From Pseudothermotoga_B sp051235805 (lineage in GTDB: Bacteria > Thermotogota > Thermotogae > Thermotogales > DSM-5069): a stretch of 64,000 bases of DNA. Made by a program: the position numbers and the translations under genes. The notes beneath the pieces were generated by a model. The model was not told the origin of the DNA. It did not search any database and worked only from the letters and a program-made list of their open reading frames with translations. This document shows, piece by piece, positions 16,772-27,000 of the stretch; position 1 is the first letter of the stretch, and each line of letters opens with the position of its first letter. The stretch covers positions 1,364,001 through 1,428,000 of the forward strand of contig NZ_JBPNXV010000001.1 of the NCBI RefSeq assembly GCF_051235805.1, given 5' to 3'.

Positions 16772-17933
16772 ACCCCATCACCTTCTTGAAACTGAATGCA
16801 AAAGCAACGATCGAAACTGCAACCCACGCCAGTGGGACTGCCCAAAGCTGAAACTGTGAGAAAGTATAAACACCTTGATGCAATGAATACCTGAGATTCT
16901 CAGCGAGGTAGGTCGTTGGGAGTACATAGGCTATAGCCCTTATGAAAACTGGCATGTTGAGGTTCAAGACTGGAAAGTAAAACCCTCCCAAGAACATCAT
17001 CAGTTGGTATAGGATCTGTACAGTAACTATAGCAGTTGAAAACCGTCTGCAAACTGACACAACCGTAATTCCAATGCTGAAAGAGACCACGATTGAAAAG
17101 AGCAACTTTAAGATAAAGCCTGCAGACAAAACAAGGTTACTCACTTTGTAGATTGCCAAGCCCATTGCATAGATGATTACACTTGAGAGTACCATTGAGA
17201 AGAAAACACTCAAACCGAATGATGAAAGATATTCAAGCGATCTCACTGGAGTAGAGTAAAGTCGCTTGTTAATGCCTGACTCACGGTTGTAAATCAAACC
17301 AAGGGGCAGATTGAAAAATCCCAGCGATAGAACAGACATCAGTATCACAGCCGGAAAGATATAGGTTGGATAGTGAAATTTCTCGTTTTGAGTCTGTTTT
17401 TGGACGGGAATCAATTCGAAGTTCACCTGTGTATAGTTACCTCCACTTCGGGCGATTTTTTGTTTTGAGATCTCAAGGTCTATGGTTCCCAAGATCGATT
17501 GCAATATTCTTTTTGCCATCTCTGATTCCACCGAGTTTGCGCGTGCATAGAATTCCAGATTGGCGACACCCTGTGAAAACAACATAACCCTCGCCAAAGC
17601 CATGTTGAAATCTTTGGGAATTTTCAGTATCAAATCGATCTTTTTCGTTTGAAGGTTTTTCCTTGCTTCTTCAAGGTCTTCAAAATACGTTATTTGAAAA
17701 GGATCTGGGCTTATCGAACCAAGCACTTGATCCAAGATTTTTCCAAAGCCAGAAAGCTCTACCTCTTTTACAACACCCAACTTGAAAGTCACTCCGCCAT
17801 CTGAATAGGCACCAGAAAAGACAGATGTGAGTATGAAAAAGAGAATCAAAGGGAACACAAAGGGCCAGAAAAAACCATTGAATTCGCGAATATCGTTCAA
17901 CAGCAATGCTCTCGAGAGTTTTATGATCTTCAT
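16764..17933 (-). CDS. ABC-2 type transporter permease
   Basis: A 389-aa ABC-2 permease, paralogous to the gene that follows: N-terminal helix at about 20-42, an external domain to about 195, then a cluster of membrane helices. The frame opens with a TTG at 17939, but ATG at 17933, 7 nt after GAGGTG, is the better start. It lies 11 nt from the ATPase stop. Such ATPase plus two unequal permease sets export drugs, lipids or peptides; the sequence does not tell which. Confidence 0.87.
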   Translation of the reverse strand: MKIIKLSRALLLNDIREFNGFFWPFVFPLILFFILTSVFSGAYSDGGVTFKLGVVKEVELSGFGKILDQVLGSISPDPFQITYFEDLEEARKNLQTKKIDLILKIPKDFNMALARVMLFSQGVANLEFYARANSVESEMAKRILQSILGTIDLEISKQKIARSGGNYTQVNFELIPVQKQTQNEKFHYPTYIFPAVILMSVLSLGFFNLPLGLIYNRESGINKRLYSTPVRSLEYLSSFGLSVFFSMVLSSVIIYAMGLAIYKVSNLVLSAGFILKLLFSIVVSFSIGITVVSVCRRFSTAIVTVQILYQLMMFLGGFYFPVLNLNMPVFIRAIAYVLPTTYLAENLRYSLHQGVYTFSQFQLWAVPLAWVAVSIVAFAFSFKKVMGYE

Positions 17934-17944
17934 CTTCAATCACC

Positions 17945-18859
17945 TCAATCTCTGAGGCGGCGACCTGTTAGATTCAGAAAGACATCCTCTAGATTTGGTC
18001 TCCTAATGGCGATATTGTCGATCAGCACATTGAGTGATCTTGCTCTCACCAATAGCATGTGAATGGTCTCTTCGACATCTGTCGTTGGGAGAATCAGTTT
18101 GTCGTGGTCAATTTCTTTGATATTCGGAATCTCCTTGATAAGAATCGATGAATTATCGGTCGTGAACTCCACGTAACTATCCATCGAAAGCGATCTGACG
18201 AGTTCCTTCACCGTTCCCTGAGCTATAACCTTTCCATGATCCATTATGAGCACTCTGTCTGCAAGTTTCTCGGCTTCTTCCATGTAGTGGGTGGTCAAAA
18301 AGATAGTCTTTCCTTTTTGTTTCAATTCTTCGACTAACTCCCATACATGCCTTCGCGCCTGTGGGTCTAACCCAGTCGTTGGTTCGTCCAAAAACAAAAC
18401 CTTTGGATCGTTAACCAATGCCACAACAAGTGCTAATCTTTGAAGTTGCCCTCCTGAGAGATTTTTAACTCTGCTCTTTGCCTTTTCTTTCAGTGAAACA
18501 AGATCCATCAATCTCTCTACTTGATCTTTCTGTGTCTTAACGTTGTACAGTCCAGCGAAAAGTTCTATCGTCTCACGCACAGTGAGATACTCGAAAAACG
18601 CCGTTTTCTGAAGCTGTACTCCTATTTGTGACTTGATACTCTGATCGACTCGATCGACCTTCTTTCCAAAGTAGTAGATCTCCCCACCGTCCTTTTTTCT
18701 GAGCCCCTCTATTATTTCAACGGTAGTTGTTTTTCCTGCACCGTTTGGTCCAAGAAGAGCAACGACTTCTCCTTCTGCTACATCGAAATCGATACCATCT
18801 ACAGCTTTTGTCGTGCCGTAATATTTCTTCAGATTTCTGACACTGATGACAACATTCAC
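17945..18859 (-). CDS. ABC transporter ATP-binding protein (ABC-2 exporter)
   Basis: A 304-aa DrrA/CcmA-type ATPase. Walker A GPNGAGKT is near residues 38-45, the signature is LSGGQLQR, Walker B is VLFLDEPTTGLD and the H-loop is TTHYMEEAEKLADR; a C-terminal domain of about 80 aa follows, as in drug and antibiotic exporters. The longest frame begins at GTG 18868 inside the ribosome site AGGGGGTGG; GTG at 18859, 5 nt after it, is preferred. First gene of the exporter operon, divergent from the flavoredoxin-like gene over a very short AT-rich gap. Confidence 0.93.
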   Translation of the reverse strand: MNVVISVRNLKKYYGTTKAVDGIDFDVAEGEVVALLGPNGAGKTTTVEIIEGLRKKDGGEIYYFGKKVDRVDQSIKSQIGVQLQKTAFFEYLTVRETIELFAGLYNVKTQKDQVERLMDLVSLKEKAKSRVKNLSGGQLQRLALVVALVNDPKVLFLDEPTTGLDPQARRHVWELVEELKQKGKTIFLTTHYMEEAEKLADRVLIMDHGKVIAQGTVKELVRSLSMDSYVEFTTDNSSILIKEIPNIKEIDHDKLILPTTDVEETIHMLLVRARSLNVLIDNIAIRRPNLEDVFLNLTGRRLRD

Positions 18860-18905
18860 TGAAACCACCCCCTTTGATGCTAATATATATTAAGAAGGTG
18901 ATCTG

Positions 18906-19367
18906 GTGGCTAAGAATGCCTTTGACTATTTGGTACAGGGTGTTTACATTGTGTCAACACAGTTTGAAAATCAGATGGCAGGCTTGACAGCTGCATGGGT
19001 TATGCAATCTTCTTTTGATCCACCCATGCTTGCGGTGTCACTTGGACCAAGCAGACAAACAGCACAGTTGATCAACAAAAGTGGGAAATTCATCGTTCAG
19101 GTTTTGGACGAAACCCAGCGTCAGGTCGCAGAGATTTTCGGTTACAATTCGAGTAGAAGTTTTGATAAGTTCTCGAAAGTTCTCTGGTCAAGAAGTGAAA
19201 AGCTTCAACTGCCAGTGATCGATGGAGTTCTTGCTTATTTCGAATGTGAACTGGTCGGAAGGTTTGAGTCCGGAGACCATTTCATTTATAACGGCAGAAT
19301 AGTCAATCACAAGATGCTCAAACAAGATGGGAAGCCAATGCATTTTGTGATGAGAGATTGGTTCTGA
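18906..19367 (+). CDS. Flavin reductase-like (flavoredoxin) protein
   Basis: A 153-aa protein of the flavin-reductase-like FMN-binding family. It shows the typical N-terminal VYIVSTQ strand, the PPMLAVSLGPSRQTAQLI block, the Phe-Val-Gln strand (FIVQVL) and a C-terminal DHFIYNGRIV strand. The family includes flavoredoxins and small FMN electron carriers; no partner is nearby. GTG at 18906 follows AAGGTGAT. Gene order suggests co-transcription with the RemA-like gene 13 nt downstream. Confidence 0.85.
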   Translation: MAKNAFDYLVQGVYIVSTQFENQMAGLTAAWVMQSSFDPPMLAVSLGPSRQTAQLINKSGKFIVQVLDETQRQVAEIFGYNSSRSFDKFSKVLWSRSEKLQLPVIDGVLAYFECELVGRFESGDHFIYNGRIVNHKMLKQDGKPMHFVMRDWF

Positions 19368-19380
19368 GAAGAGGGATAAA

Positions 19381-19638
19381 ATGTTCGTCCAAGTAACCAG
19401 AGGAGTTTACGTGAACAAAGACAGAATCAAGGCAGTCATACCGATCAACAACTTGATGGCGAAACAAATGCGCGAAACAGCAAGTTTCTCAAACAAGATG
19501 CTGAATCTAACTTACGGTGCTCAAGCAAAGAGTGCAATAATCATCGACAGTGGTCACACATTGCTCTTGGGTGAAAAAGCGAGCAGAGTCAAGCAGAAGC
19601 TCTTCAAAAAGAAAGAGCAGGGTCAGCATTCGCGCTGA
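19381..19638 (+). CDS. RemA-like (DUF370) regulatory protein
   Basis: An 85-aa member of the RemA/DUF370 family, DNA-binding regulators of matrix and osmoprotection genes in Bacillus. Hallmarks are NKDRIKAVIPIN, a LTYGAQAKSAIIIDSGHTLLL block (matching the family's TYGRKTRAVI-DSxHVILS), and a basic tail (RVKQKLFKKKEQ). The 3' end overlaps the convergent tsaD gene by 35 nt. Its targets in this organism are unknown. Confidence 0.8.
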   Translation: MFVQVTRGVYVNKDRIKAVIPINNLMAKQMRETASFSNKMLNLTYGAQAKSAIIIDSGHTLLLGEKASRVKQKLFKKKEQGQHSR

Positions 19639-20596
19639 GCGAAGAAAAGATTCCTTTGTTCAGCATTTCTGTTGCGGCTTTTGCTATCATCGCCGCGTTA
19701 TCGGTACACAGATTCTTTGGTGGAATATAGAGTTCAAAGCCGATCTCTTGAGCCTTTTGAGTGAGTTTCTCTCTGAGCCTCGAATTGGAAGCAACCCCTC
19801 CAGTGACAACGAGTTTTCGAATTTCAGTTCTCTGTAAAGCTCTAATGGTCTTCTCCACTAAAATATCAACGACCGCTTCTTGAAAAGAGGCAGCGAGATC
19901 TGCGATGTCGACAATTCTCTCTTTTTGCATCAAATATAAAACGGAAGTCTTCAAACCAGAAAAACTGAAATCAAAGTTCTTTGCCTCGGTCATTGCCCTT
20001 GGAAAGCGATACCTGTCTGGGTTTGCATCTTTTGAGATTCTTTCGATCGCGGGACCACCAGGATAACCTATTTTCAGAAGTCTTGCAACCTTGTCAAAGG
20101 CTTCACCAGCCGCATCGTCCAAGGTCTTACCAAGCACTTTTGGTTCAAGTGATGATTTCTCAAAAACCAAAAGCTCCGTATGACCCCCAGAGACAAGCAA
20201 CGCAACGTATGGAGGTTTCAGCTGTTCAAAAGCCAAGTGTGCTGCATGAACGTGACCAAGCAGATGATTCACACCGACCAACGGTTTGCTTAGAGAAACA
20301 GCTAATCCTTTGGCGAAAGATAGTCCAACGAGCAGGGCACCTATTAGACCAGGACCTACCGTCACCGCCACAGCGTCCAACTCATTGACATTCACACGAG
20401 CCTCTTCAACAGCCTGATCGTAGATGATCGGAAGGTTCTTCAGATGATGTCTGGCTGCGATCTCCGGAACGACTCCACCGAATCTTTGGTGAATCTGCAC
20501 TTGTGATAGAACAATATTTGAGAGAATCGTGCCATTTTCCAAAATTGCAACAGATGTTTCGTCACAAGATGTTTCGATCGCTAAGACTAAAGGCAC
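19604..20596 (-). CDS. tsaD: tRNA N6-threonylcarbamoyladenosine transferase TsaD
   Basis: A 330-aa ASKHA-fold enzyme that moves threonylcarbamoyl from TC-AMP to A37 of ANN-decoding tRNAs, with TsaB and TsaE (not in this window). The metal-binding HLLGH motif is at H111 and H115, with ETSCDETS at the N-terminus, LVSGGHTEL and VVTGGVASNSRLR further on. GTG at 20596 is 1 nt past the clpX stop, so it is the last gene of the murB-to-tsaD run. Confidence 0.96.
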   Translation of the reverse strand: MPLVLAIETSCDETSVAILENGTILSNIVLSQVQIHQRFGGVVPEIAARHHLKNLPIIYDQAVEEARVNVNELDAVAVTVGPGLIGALLVGLSFAKGLAVSLSKPLVGVNHLLGHVHAAHLAFEQLKPPYVALLVSGGHTELLVFEKSSLEPKVLGKTLDDAAGEAFDKVARLLKIGYPGGPAIERISKDANPDRYRFPRAMTEAKNFDFSFSGLKTSVLYLMQKERIVDIADLAASFQEAVVDILVEKTIRALQRTEIRKLVVTGGVASNSRLREKLTQKAQEIGFELYIPPKNLCTDNAAMIAKAATEMLNKGIFSSLSANADPALSF

Positions 20597-20597
20597 T

Positions 20598-21812
20598 TCA
20601 AGCTATCTCCCTCATGATTAACCTCGGTTTTTCAATCCCTTCAACCGCTTCGCGAGTCACTATGACCTTCTCGACATCCTTAGAGGAAGGAAGTTCAAAC
20701 ATCACATCTATCATCACTTCTTCAAAGACGCTCTTCAAAGCCCTTGCCCCAGTACCCTTCTGAAGCGCTTTACGAGCTATTGCGTACAATGCATCATTTG
20801 TTATCTCCAACTCTATGTTTTCAAGTTCCAACAGTTTTTTGTACTGTTTTATGATTGCATTCTTTGGCTCATTGAGTATTCTCACCAAATCTTCCTCATC
20901 AAGGTCATCAAGCGTTGCTATCACCGGGAATCGTCCTACAAACTCCGGTATCATTCCATACTGCACAAGGTCATCAGGAGTTACATGTGAAATAATTTCA
21001 CCAAGTCTCATCTTCTTTTTGCTCTTTATCTGAGCACCAAAACCCATCGATGAATCCTGAATCCTTCGCTTGACTATCTCCTCGAGGCCATTAAAGGCAC
21101 CACCAACGATGAAAAGAATGTTCGTAGTGTCCACCTTTATGAACTCCTGATAGGGGTGCTTTCTACCTCCCTGAGGCGGCACATTTGCAATAGTTCCTTC
21201 TACGATCTTCAGCAAAGCCTGTTGAACGCCCTCACCCGAGACGTCTCTTGTGATAGAAGGGTTAGGAGATTTGCGCGCAATTTTGTCGATTTCATCTATG
21301 TAAATGATGCCGTACTGAGTTCTCTCTATGTCGAAGTGTGCAACCTCCAAAAGTCTGAGTATCACGTTTTCAACGTCTTCACCCACATAACCCGCCTCCG
21401 TCAACGGTGTCGCATCTGCTATGGCGAAGGGTACGTCGAGTATCTTGGCTAATACTCTTGCAATGAGCGTCTTGCCGCTGCCTGTAGGTCCAATCAACAT
21501 TATGTTGGATTTCTCTATCTCAACATCATCACCATTAACACCAAAGAACACTCTCTTATAGTGGTTATAAACAGCAACGGATATAACCCTCTTTGCCCTT
21601 TCTTGCCCGATCACGTATTTATCAAGCTCAGCTTTTATTTCAGCTGGCTTAGGCAACTGCCGCTTTTTCTCTCTTTTCACTCTCTTATCTGTTACGAGAA
21701 GATCGTGAAAGAGCTCTACACACTCATCACAGATGTAAGCATTTGGTCCAGCGATGAGTTTGTTCACTTGACTTGCAGGTCTTCCGCAAAAAGAACAAAA
21801 TTTCTCTGCCAA
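20598..21812 (-). CDS. clpX: ATP-dependent Clp protease ATP-binding subunit ClpX
   Basis: A 404-aa AAA+ unfoldase that feeds substrates to ClpP. The N-terminal zinc domain has C6, C9, C28 and C31; Walker A GPTGSGKT, Walker B IIYIDEIDKIA, the GYVGED pore loop and an RGTGARALKS-like C-terminal sensor (KGTGARALKS) are present. The open frame reaches 21842, but TTG at 21812, properly spaced from GGAGGGAGA, brings the start to the family N-terminus. An extended -10 (TGTTACAAT) just upstream may give an extra promoter within the operon. Confidence 0.96.
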   Translation of the reverse strand: MAEKFCSFCGRPASQVNKLIAGPNAYICDECVELFHDLLVTDKRVKREKKRQLPKPAEIKAELDKYVIGQERAKRVISVAVYNHYKRVFFGVNGDDVEIEKSNIMLIGPTGSGKTLIARVLAKILDVPFAIADATPLTEAGYVGEDVENVILRLLEVAHFDIERTQYGIIYIDEIDKIARKSPNPSITRDVSGEGVQQALLKIVEGTIANVPPQGGRKHPYQEFIKVDTTNILFIVGGAFNGLEEIVKRRIQDSSMGFGAQIKSKKKMRLGEIISHVTPDDLVQYGMIPEFVGRFPVIATLDDLDEEDLVRILNEPKNAIIKQYKKLLELENIELEITNDALYAIARKALQKGTGARALKSVFEEVMIDVMFELPSSKDVEKVIVTREAVEGIEKPRLIMREIA

Positions 21813-21893
21813 CTTTCTCTCCCTCCGTTGTGATTGTAACACGATGAAAGAGATTCATAGTTAATAAGAGTTCACAAAATCTTGAGCAAAAGA

Positions 21894-23051
21894 TCATCGA
21901 TTTGCCATCTTTTGTGAAAGCTGCTGTTGTTTCTGCCAATAGCCATCGAGTTTGCCTTTTGCTGAAAGTTGGGCTATTCTTTTTCTGAACCACTCTGGCA
22001 TGATGGCACTGCCAACCTTTTCGAGTTCTGTTCCAGGGAGTGGCATAAAGGTGTGTGCATGGATCTTGCAACCCATTTCGATGAGTTTTTCTATCAACGA
22101 GAGAGTCTTTTGCCTGTCGTCGTCTGTTTCAAAAGGAAAACCAAATATGAAGTCAACATGAGGTGTGAAACCATGTTCCAGAATGAGTTCAACTGCCCTA
22201 AGAAGCTCTTCAGCAGAATGGCCTCTGTGAATCTTTTTGAGTATCTCTTCACTGCCACTCTGAGCTCCGACGATTATCGATCTGTTGTTAACATACTTCT
22301 TGATCACTTTCAAGACCTCACCGTTGACCGACTCGGGCCTAACATCAGAAGGAAAGGTGCCAAAATATATCTCTCTCATACCGATCTTCTTCAGCTCAAA
22401 GAGTAGGGTATCTATGAGTTCTGCACTTGGTCTTATTCCATCGATCGATCCATAACCAAAGGAATTAGGTGAGATGAATCGTGCCACAACTCTGTGTTTC
22501 TTAAGTCCTATCTGACAGTAGTAAACTATCTGCTCAACACTCCTATGCCTCGGCTTGTGACCACCGATAAAAGGTGTCTGACAATAAGCACAATTGAACG
22601 CGCATCCTCTGGTTATCTCGATTGGCATGAAGAGATCAAGTTCTGCGCAAAAAGGAGGATAGTCGTCAAGCGATACTCTTTCACTCACACCGTCAAAGAC
22701 TGGTTGTTCCTCGCCTTCAAGGAATCTTATGAGATTCTGTTCGCCATCACCAATGAAAAGGTGATCGAAACCGAGTTTCAGAAGTTCCGATGATCTCGCC
22801 GTGACATGTGGACCACCGGCAATCAGAGTGTAGTTCCTCGAGTGCAGAAGTTCTATCTCATTCTTCATCTCATCGAGATCAAAGCTCATGAAAGAATAAG
22901 CAACAACAGCGGGAGGTTCTATTTTTAAGATTTCTTGCAAATCTTCTGCTAAGAAGATCTGAACATTTCCAAGTCGATCGTGCACAGCAGCGACGAGTGG
23001 TATCAGACTGTAACGATTGTTTCGCCGCATTCGGAAGATTATCTTTTTCAA
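21894..23051 (-). CDS. B12-binding-domain radical SAM protein
   Basis: A 385-aa protein with an N-terminal cobalamin-binding-like Rossmann region (residues 1-110, PHVTARSSELLKLGFDHLFIGDGE) and a radical SAM domain with cluster cysteines C150, C154 and C157 (GCAFNCAYC). It resembles the MJ_1487-type B12-binding/radical SAM family, whose reaction is unknown. The TTG start overlaps the holA stop (TTGA) and follows AGGTGG. An 81-nt gap separates it from clpX. Confidence 0.85.
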   Translation of the reverse strand: MKKIIFRMRRNNRYSLIPLVAAVHDRLGNVQIFLAEDLQEILKIEPPAVVAYSFMSFDLDEMKNEIELLHSRNYTLIAGGPHVTARSSELLKLGFDHLFIGDGEQNLIRFLEGEEQPVFDGVSERVSLDDYPPFCAELDLFMPIEITRGCAFNCAYCQTPFIGGHKPRHRSVEQIVYYCQIGLKKHRVVARFISPNSFGYGSIDGIRPSAELIDTLLFELKKIGMREIYFGTFPSDVRPESVNGEVLKVIKKYVNNRSIIVGAQSGSEEILKKIHRGHSAEELLRAVELILEHGFTPHVDFIFGFPFETDDDRQKTLSLIEKLIEMGCKIHAHTFMPLPGTELEKVGSAIMPEWFRKRIAQLSAKGKLDGYWQKQQQLSQKMANR

Positions 23052-23992
23052 TTCTGACCACCTGTCAACTGAGCAACAGAGTCAACGAAGAGATAGATGG
23101 GGATTGTTTTGTTTTCAGAGGACTTCAGTTCTTTGTCTAAGAGCTGAAGTTGGTTGAGTATCGATTCAACTTTCTCCACATCGTAGAGCTGAAGATGATT
23201 CACAGTTGGTGGTTGACCTTTGAAAACAAAACCCATCATCTTTGCAGCTCTCACTACTGGTACATCGAGTCTCTGTGAGAGGTCTTTTATGTAAACCCAC
23301 GAATATGAAGATCGCTTGTCGGCGAAGACGACTATCTTGTAAAGGTCGATGAAGTACCTGATCAAGCTGTTCAGTATCAAAACAGGTTCTACGTGGGAAA
23401 GAATCTTCGACAAAATCTTGTGAGCTGAGCTTTTGTCTGCCGATGAAATCGCAAAACAGAGCTCGTCCATCTGAATCTTTGAATGATTAAAGACTATCTC
23501 CTTGACCAAATTCAGCGTCACCTTTTCCCCTATACATGCGAGCTTTTCTATCTCTCTTTCGATCAACAAATCATCTGGACCGACCATTTGGAAGATTTCT
23601 TCAGCAGCACATTTTTCAAAAGACATAGAATGCGCACGAAGTCTTTCTTCGACGTACTCAATCCACCTTTCGCGTTCCCAAGGTTTGGGCAACGAGAAAT
23701 CTAAAGACTCAAAGCCCTTTATCGTCTTCAGAGATCTCAAAATCACTGGCATCGTGGTATTCTCTATCCTCTCTATCAACTGCTTTTGGTCATCTTTTTT
23801 CCAGTCATCGAAATCAACGACGTCTATAAGAAAATTCTGAGAGAACAAATTGTTCTGGTTGAAGATTTCAGTTGATCTTGCTGCGTCTTCGATGTCCAAT
23901 CTTATTCTCGTCAGCCCTCGCTCGAGAGCCATTCTCTTAACGTGTTCATCTTTCAAAACCGTTGCATCGCCGGAAAGCACTATTGTGCTCAA
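23048..23992 (-). CDS. holA: DNA polymerase III delta subunit (HolA)
   Basis: A clamp-loader delta subunit of about 314 aa that opens the beta clamp. It is divergent but shows the family layout: an AAA+-like N-terminal region ending in a beta-clamp-binding hydrophobic stretch (NNLFSQNFLIDV), a middle helical region (LLIEREIEKLA) and a C-terminal collar domain (VEPVLILNSLIRYFIDLYKIV). The longest frame starts at a GTG within the AGGTGG site; TTG at 23992 is better spaced. It lies between the activase gene and the radical SAM gene, with overlaps or gaps of a few nt. Confidence 0.85.
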   Translation of the reverse strand: MSTIVLSGDATVLKDEHVKRMALERGLTRIRLDIEDAARSTEIFNQNNLFSQNFLIDVVDFDDWKKDDQKQLIERIENTTMPVILRSLKTIKGFESLDFSLPKPWERERWIEYVEERLRAHSMSFEKCAAEEIFQMVGPDDLLIEREIEKLACIGEKVTLNLVKEIVFNHSKIQMDELCFAISSADKSSAHKILSKILSHVEPVLILNSLIRYFIDLYKIVVFADKRSSYSWVYIKDLSQRLDVPVVRAAKMMGFVFKGQPPTVNHLQLYDVEKVESILNQLQLLDKELKSSENKTIPIYLFVDSVAQLTGGQN

Positions 23993-24008
23993 TTCAACCA
24001 CCTACAGT

Positions 24009-27000
24009 TCATATTCTACCCTTGGCTGCCTTGACCTGTGCTATGAAAGAATCAACCTTCGCTTCTACAGAAGGTGTGAATGGATTACCATCTACTTCCA
24101 ATGAAACAAAAGGCAAGATCTCTGAGGAAGCTGTTTTTCTCCTTTCAAGCTCACTCTTTATTATAGACTCGGCTATCCGACTAGGCATGCATCCAAACGG
24201 TCCTATCGATATAACTCCGTCGTAATGCTCACCAATCTCTGTCAAAGTGCTCCCCACAGTCAAAATCGCCTCTCCAGTCAATCTCGGGTTCAAGGATGAA
24301 GAAGCATTTTCCACGATTTGCCTCACATTCAAGATTCTCGTATCGCACAATCCCGCCTTTGAGAAGATGGCTTTCAACTTTCTCTCGAAGTACCTTTTCA
24401 CAGATATCTCGATTCTCTTCTTAACACGATCAAAGGCAGTTGAGTTTTTGCTCGTCAGTCTTTTGAGAAATATGTAATCTGTGTAATAGATCCATTCATG
24501 AATTGGCGATATCTGAAGGACAATTTCTTCTGAAGCAAAGATCTCTTCAAGTCTCCTTCTGCTGAATTCATCCCATCTGACGTATATCTCACCAGTCAAC
24601 AAAACCTTGGGCGAGCGAAGATATCTTTCGGACAAACTGAGCGCCGCAAGTTCGTCTGATATTTCTCTCAAAACTTTGAAGATACCACTCAAAGGGTACT
24701 TTCTGAGCGCGTCGATTATCCGTTGTTCGTGGCTTCTGACCATTTCCATCGACGCACTCTTATCTGGATGAAGCGTTAATAAAGACTTTTCTATGTTAGA
24801 GTAGAGATCTGATATCAAGACCGCAATCCAAGCTCTCAAAGTGAAAGATATTCCCAGACCACCGTAGGCGTTCTCAGAGTTCAAAGACAATAGTGCCGTG
24901 TTGGAGATCTCGTTCTGCCTCAGCCACAGCTTCATGTAAACGTTGTACTGACCAAAACGACAAGGTCCAGAGGTTTGTGGCATGAAATACAGCGTTATCT
25001 CGTCCTGTGATTTTCTCTCAGAGAGGTATCTGATCAAACTGCCGAGCGTTAGCTGTAGCGGTAGGCACTCTTTCGAAAGGGAATTTCCTCTGCCCAATTT
25101 GTACTCCATTTCACCAATTGGTGGACAGACATGCGTCCTCACGCCAAAATGTTCGATTGCCGCAGCCAAGCAAGAAGCTCCAAATGCACCCATCGTTGGG
25201 AAAACGAGCCGAACACGACTGTTTGTCCATGGGATTTTCTCACCATCCTTTCGTATGTAAACACCTTTTTTGCCTATCTCAACACCCAAAGGTTGATACG
25301 CCAACTCTGAGTACGCCTTTTCCTTTCTGTACCTGATGACATCGAGAAATGCTTCAATTCGCGTTTCTATGCCAGCATCTGCCGTATGGCTATCCAGCTC
25401 GAGTATCAGAGCTGGTTTGTCTTTCATCACATCTTTGAAGTAAGAGAGCACAAAGGAATCCGGACCACAGCTAAAATTCGTTATATAAACCGCATAGAGA
25501 TTAGGATGTTCTCTGACAAACTGTGCCGCCTTGAGGATCATCTCGCCCCAAGCCCAATACATATTTTCGTAACCAGGCTTCTCCTCAAAGGGCAAGAGAT
25601 CAAAGCTTGCAACTGGATAACCGTAGCTGGATATCTTTCTGGGAACACCAAGGTTGGCATAGCTGAGAAAGGCGTTATAGGGCCTGCCGAAGATAACGAT
25701 GCCGATCTTTCTTTTTGCTACTTCTTCAAGAAAAGCCTTACCCATCTCTTTTAACCCTTGTTCGAAGTTAGTCTGCGATTTCATTGCGCTGTCAAAAGCC
25801 TTCTTAACATCTGCTTTTGAAACACCAAGCGGCTTTAGCATTTCACGAAGGGAAGTCAAAATCTTTTGTTGTGATTCACTGAAATCGATATTGCATGTAA
25901 GCAAATTGTAATCTCTGAGTTCTTGAAGATCAGCCTTCAGCCAGTCGACCTCACTTTGAACAAATGGGCAGAAAACACCATTGCTGCGAGAATTTCTCAC
26001 TTTGATTGCCCTTATCCTTGGTATAAAGATGAAATCCGGCTTTTTCTTGAGTAGAGAGAGCACAAAACCATGCGATTGTTCAACAGGAAAGCAGAACTCT
26101 GCTCCCATCCTTTCACTGCCTTTTTCATCTGGTTCATCAGGTAATACTACCTGAAAACCGAGCCATGCAAAGAACTGAGAGAAAAACGGGAACAGGCTGT
26201 TCATTGCAAAAGATTTGCTCATACCAATTTTTTTACCTGAAGCGGCTGCTTGGGGGAGTCTGTAAAGCGACTCTTCTCTTTTTCTCAAAAAGTCCAATTC
26301 GTCTGTATCCTCTTTCTTTTCTCTGATGTTTTCGTACATATTGCAAGCTCCGCCAAAGAACAGTCTCTTATCATTTATTTGTACAACGCTTATCGTGCAT
26401 TTCCTATCACATCTGTTCTTTCCTCCAGAACAGATGAACGGCTTTAGATACTTCACCTGACGATCTGCAAGTTCTTTGAGATCGTAATCTTTTGGTTTTA
26501 TGATCTGTTTCTCGAGATTTTCGAGCGTCATCAGTGCAACACCATAAGCACCCATCAAACCCGGTTCTGGAGGCACGATCACCTTCTTGCCTGTTAGTGC
26601 CGCCATTGCGTAAGGAATGGCTTTGTTGTAGCAAGTTCCACCTTGAACAAACAGTTTCTTGCCAACTGGTCTGTTCCCTTTCACTCGATTGATGTAATTC
26701 ATACAGACAGAATAGACAAGTCCCGCACAGATATCCTCTGCCGAAATCTGCTCTTGAATTGCTGTTTTGATGTCACTGTTTATGAAGGCGGCACATTGAT
26801 CACTGAAATTAGGAGGGTTCTTACCGTTCAGTGCGTAATCAGCGATCTGTGTGTACTCGATCCCCAAAGATTCACGCGCAGCTTCTTCCAAGAATGAACC
26901 GGTGCCAGCCGAACAAGCTTCGTTCATCGCATAGTCGTACGGTACACCCTCATTCAGATATGTGTACTTGGCATCTTGCCCTCCTATCTCAAAGATTGTG

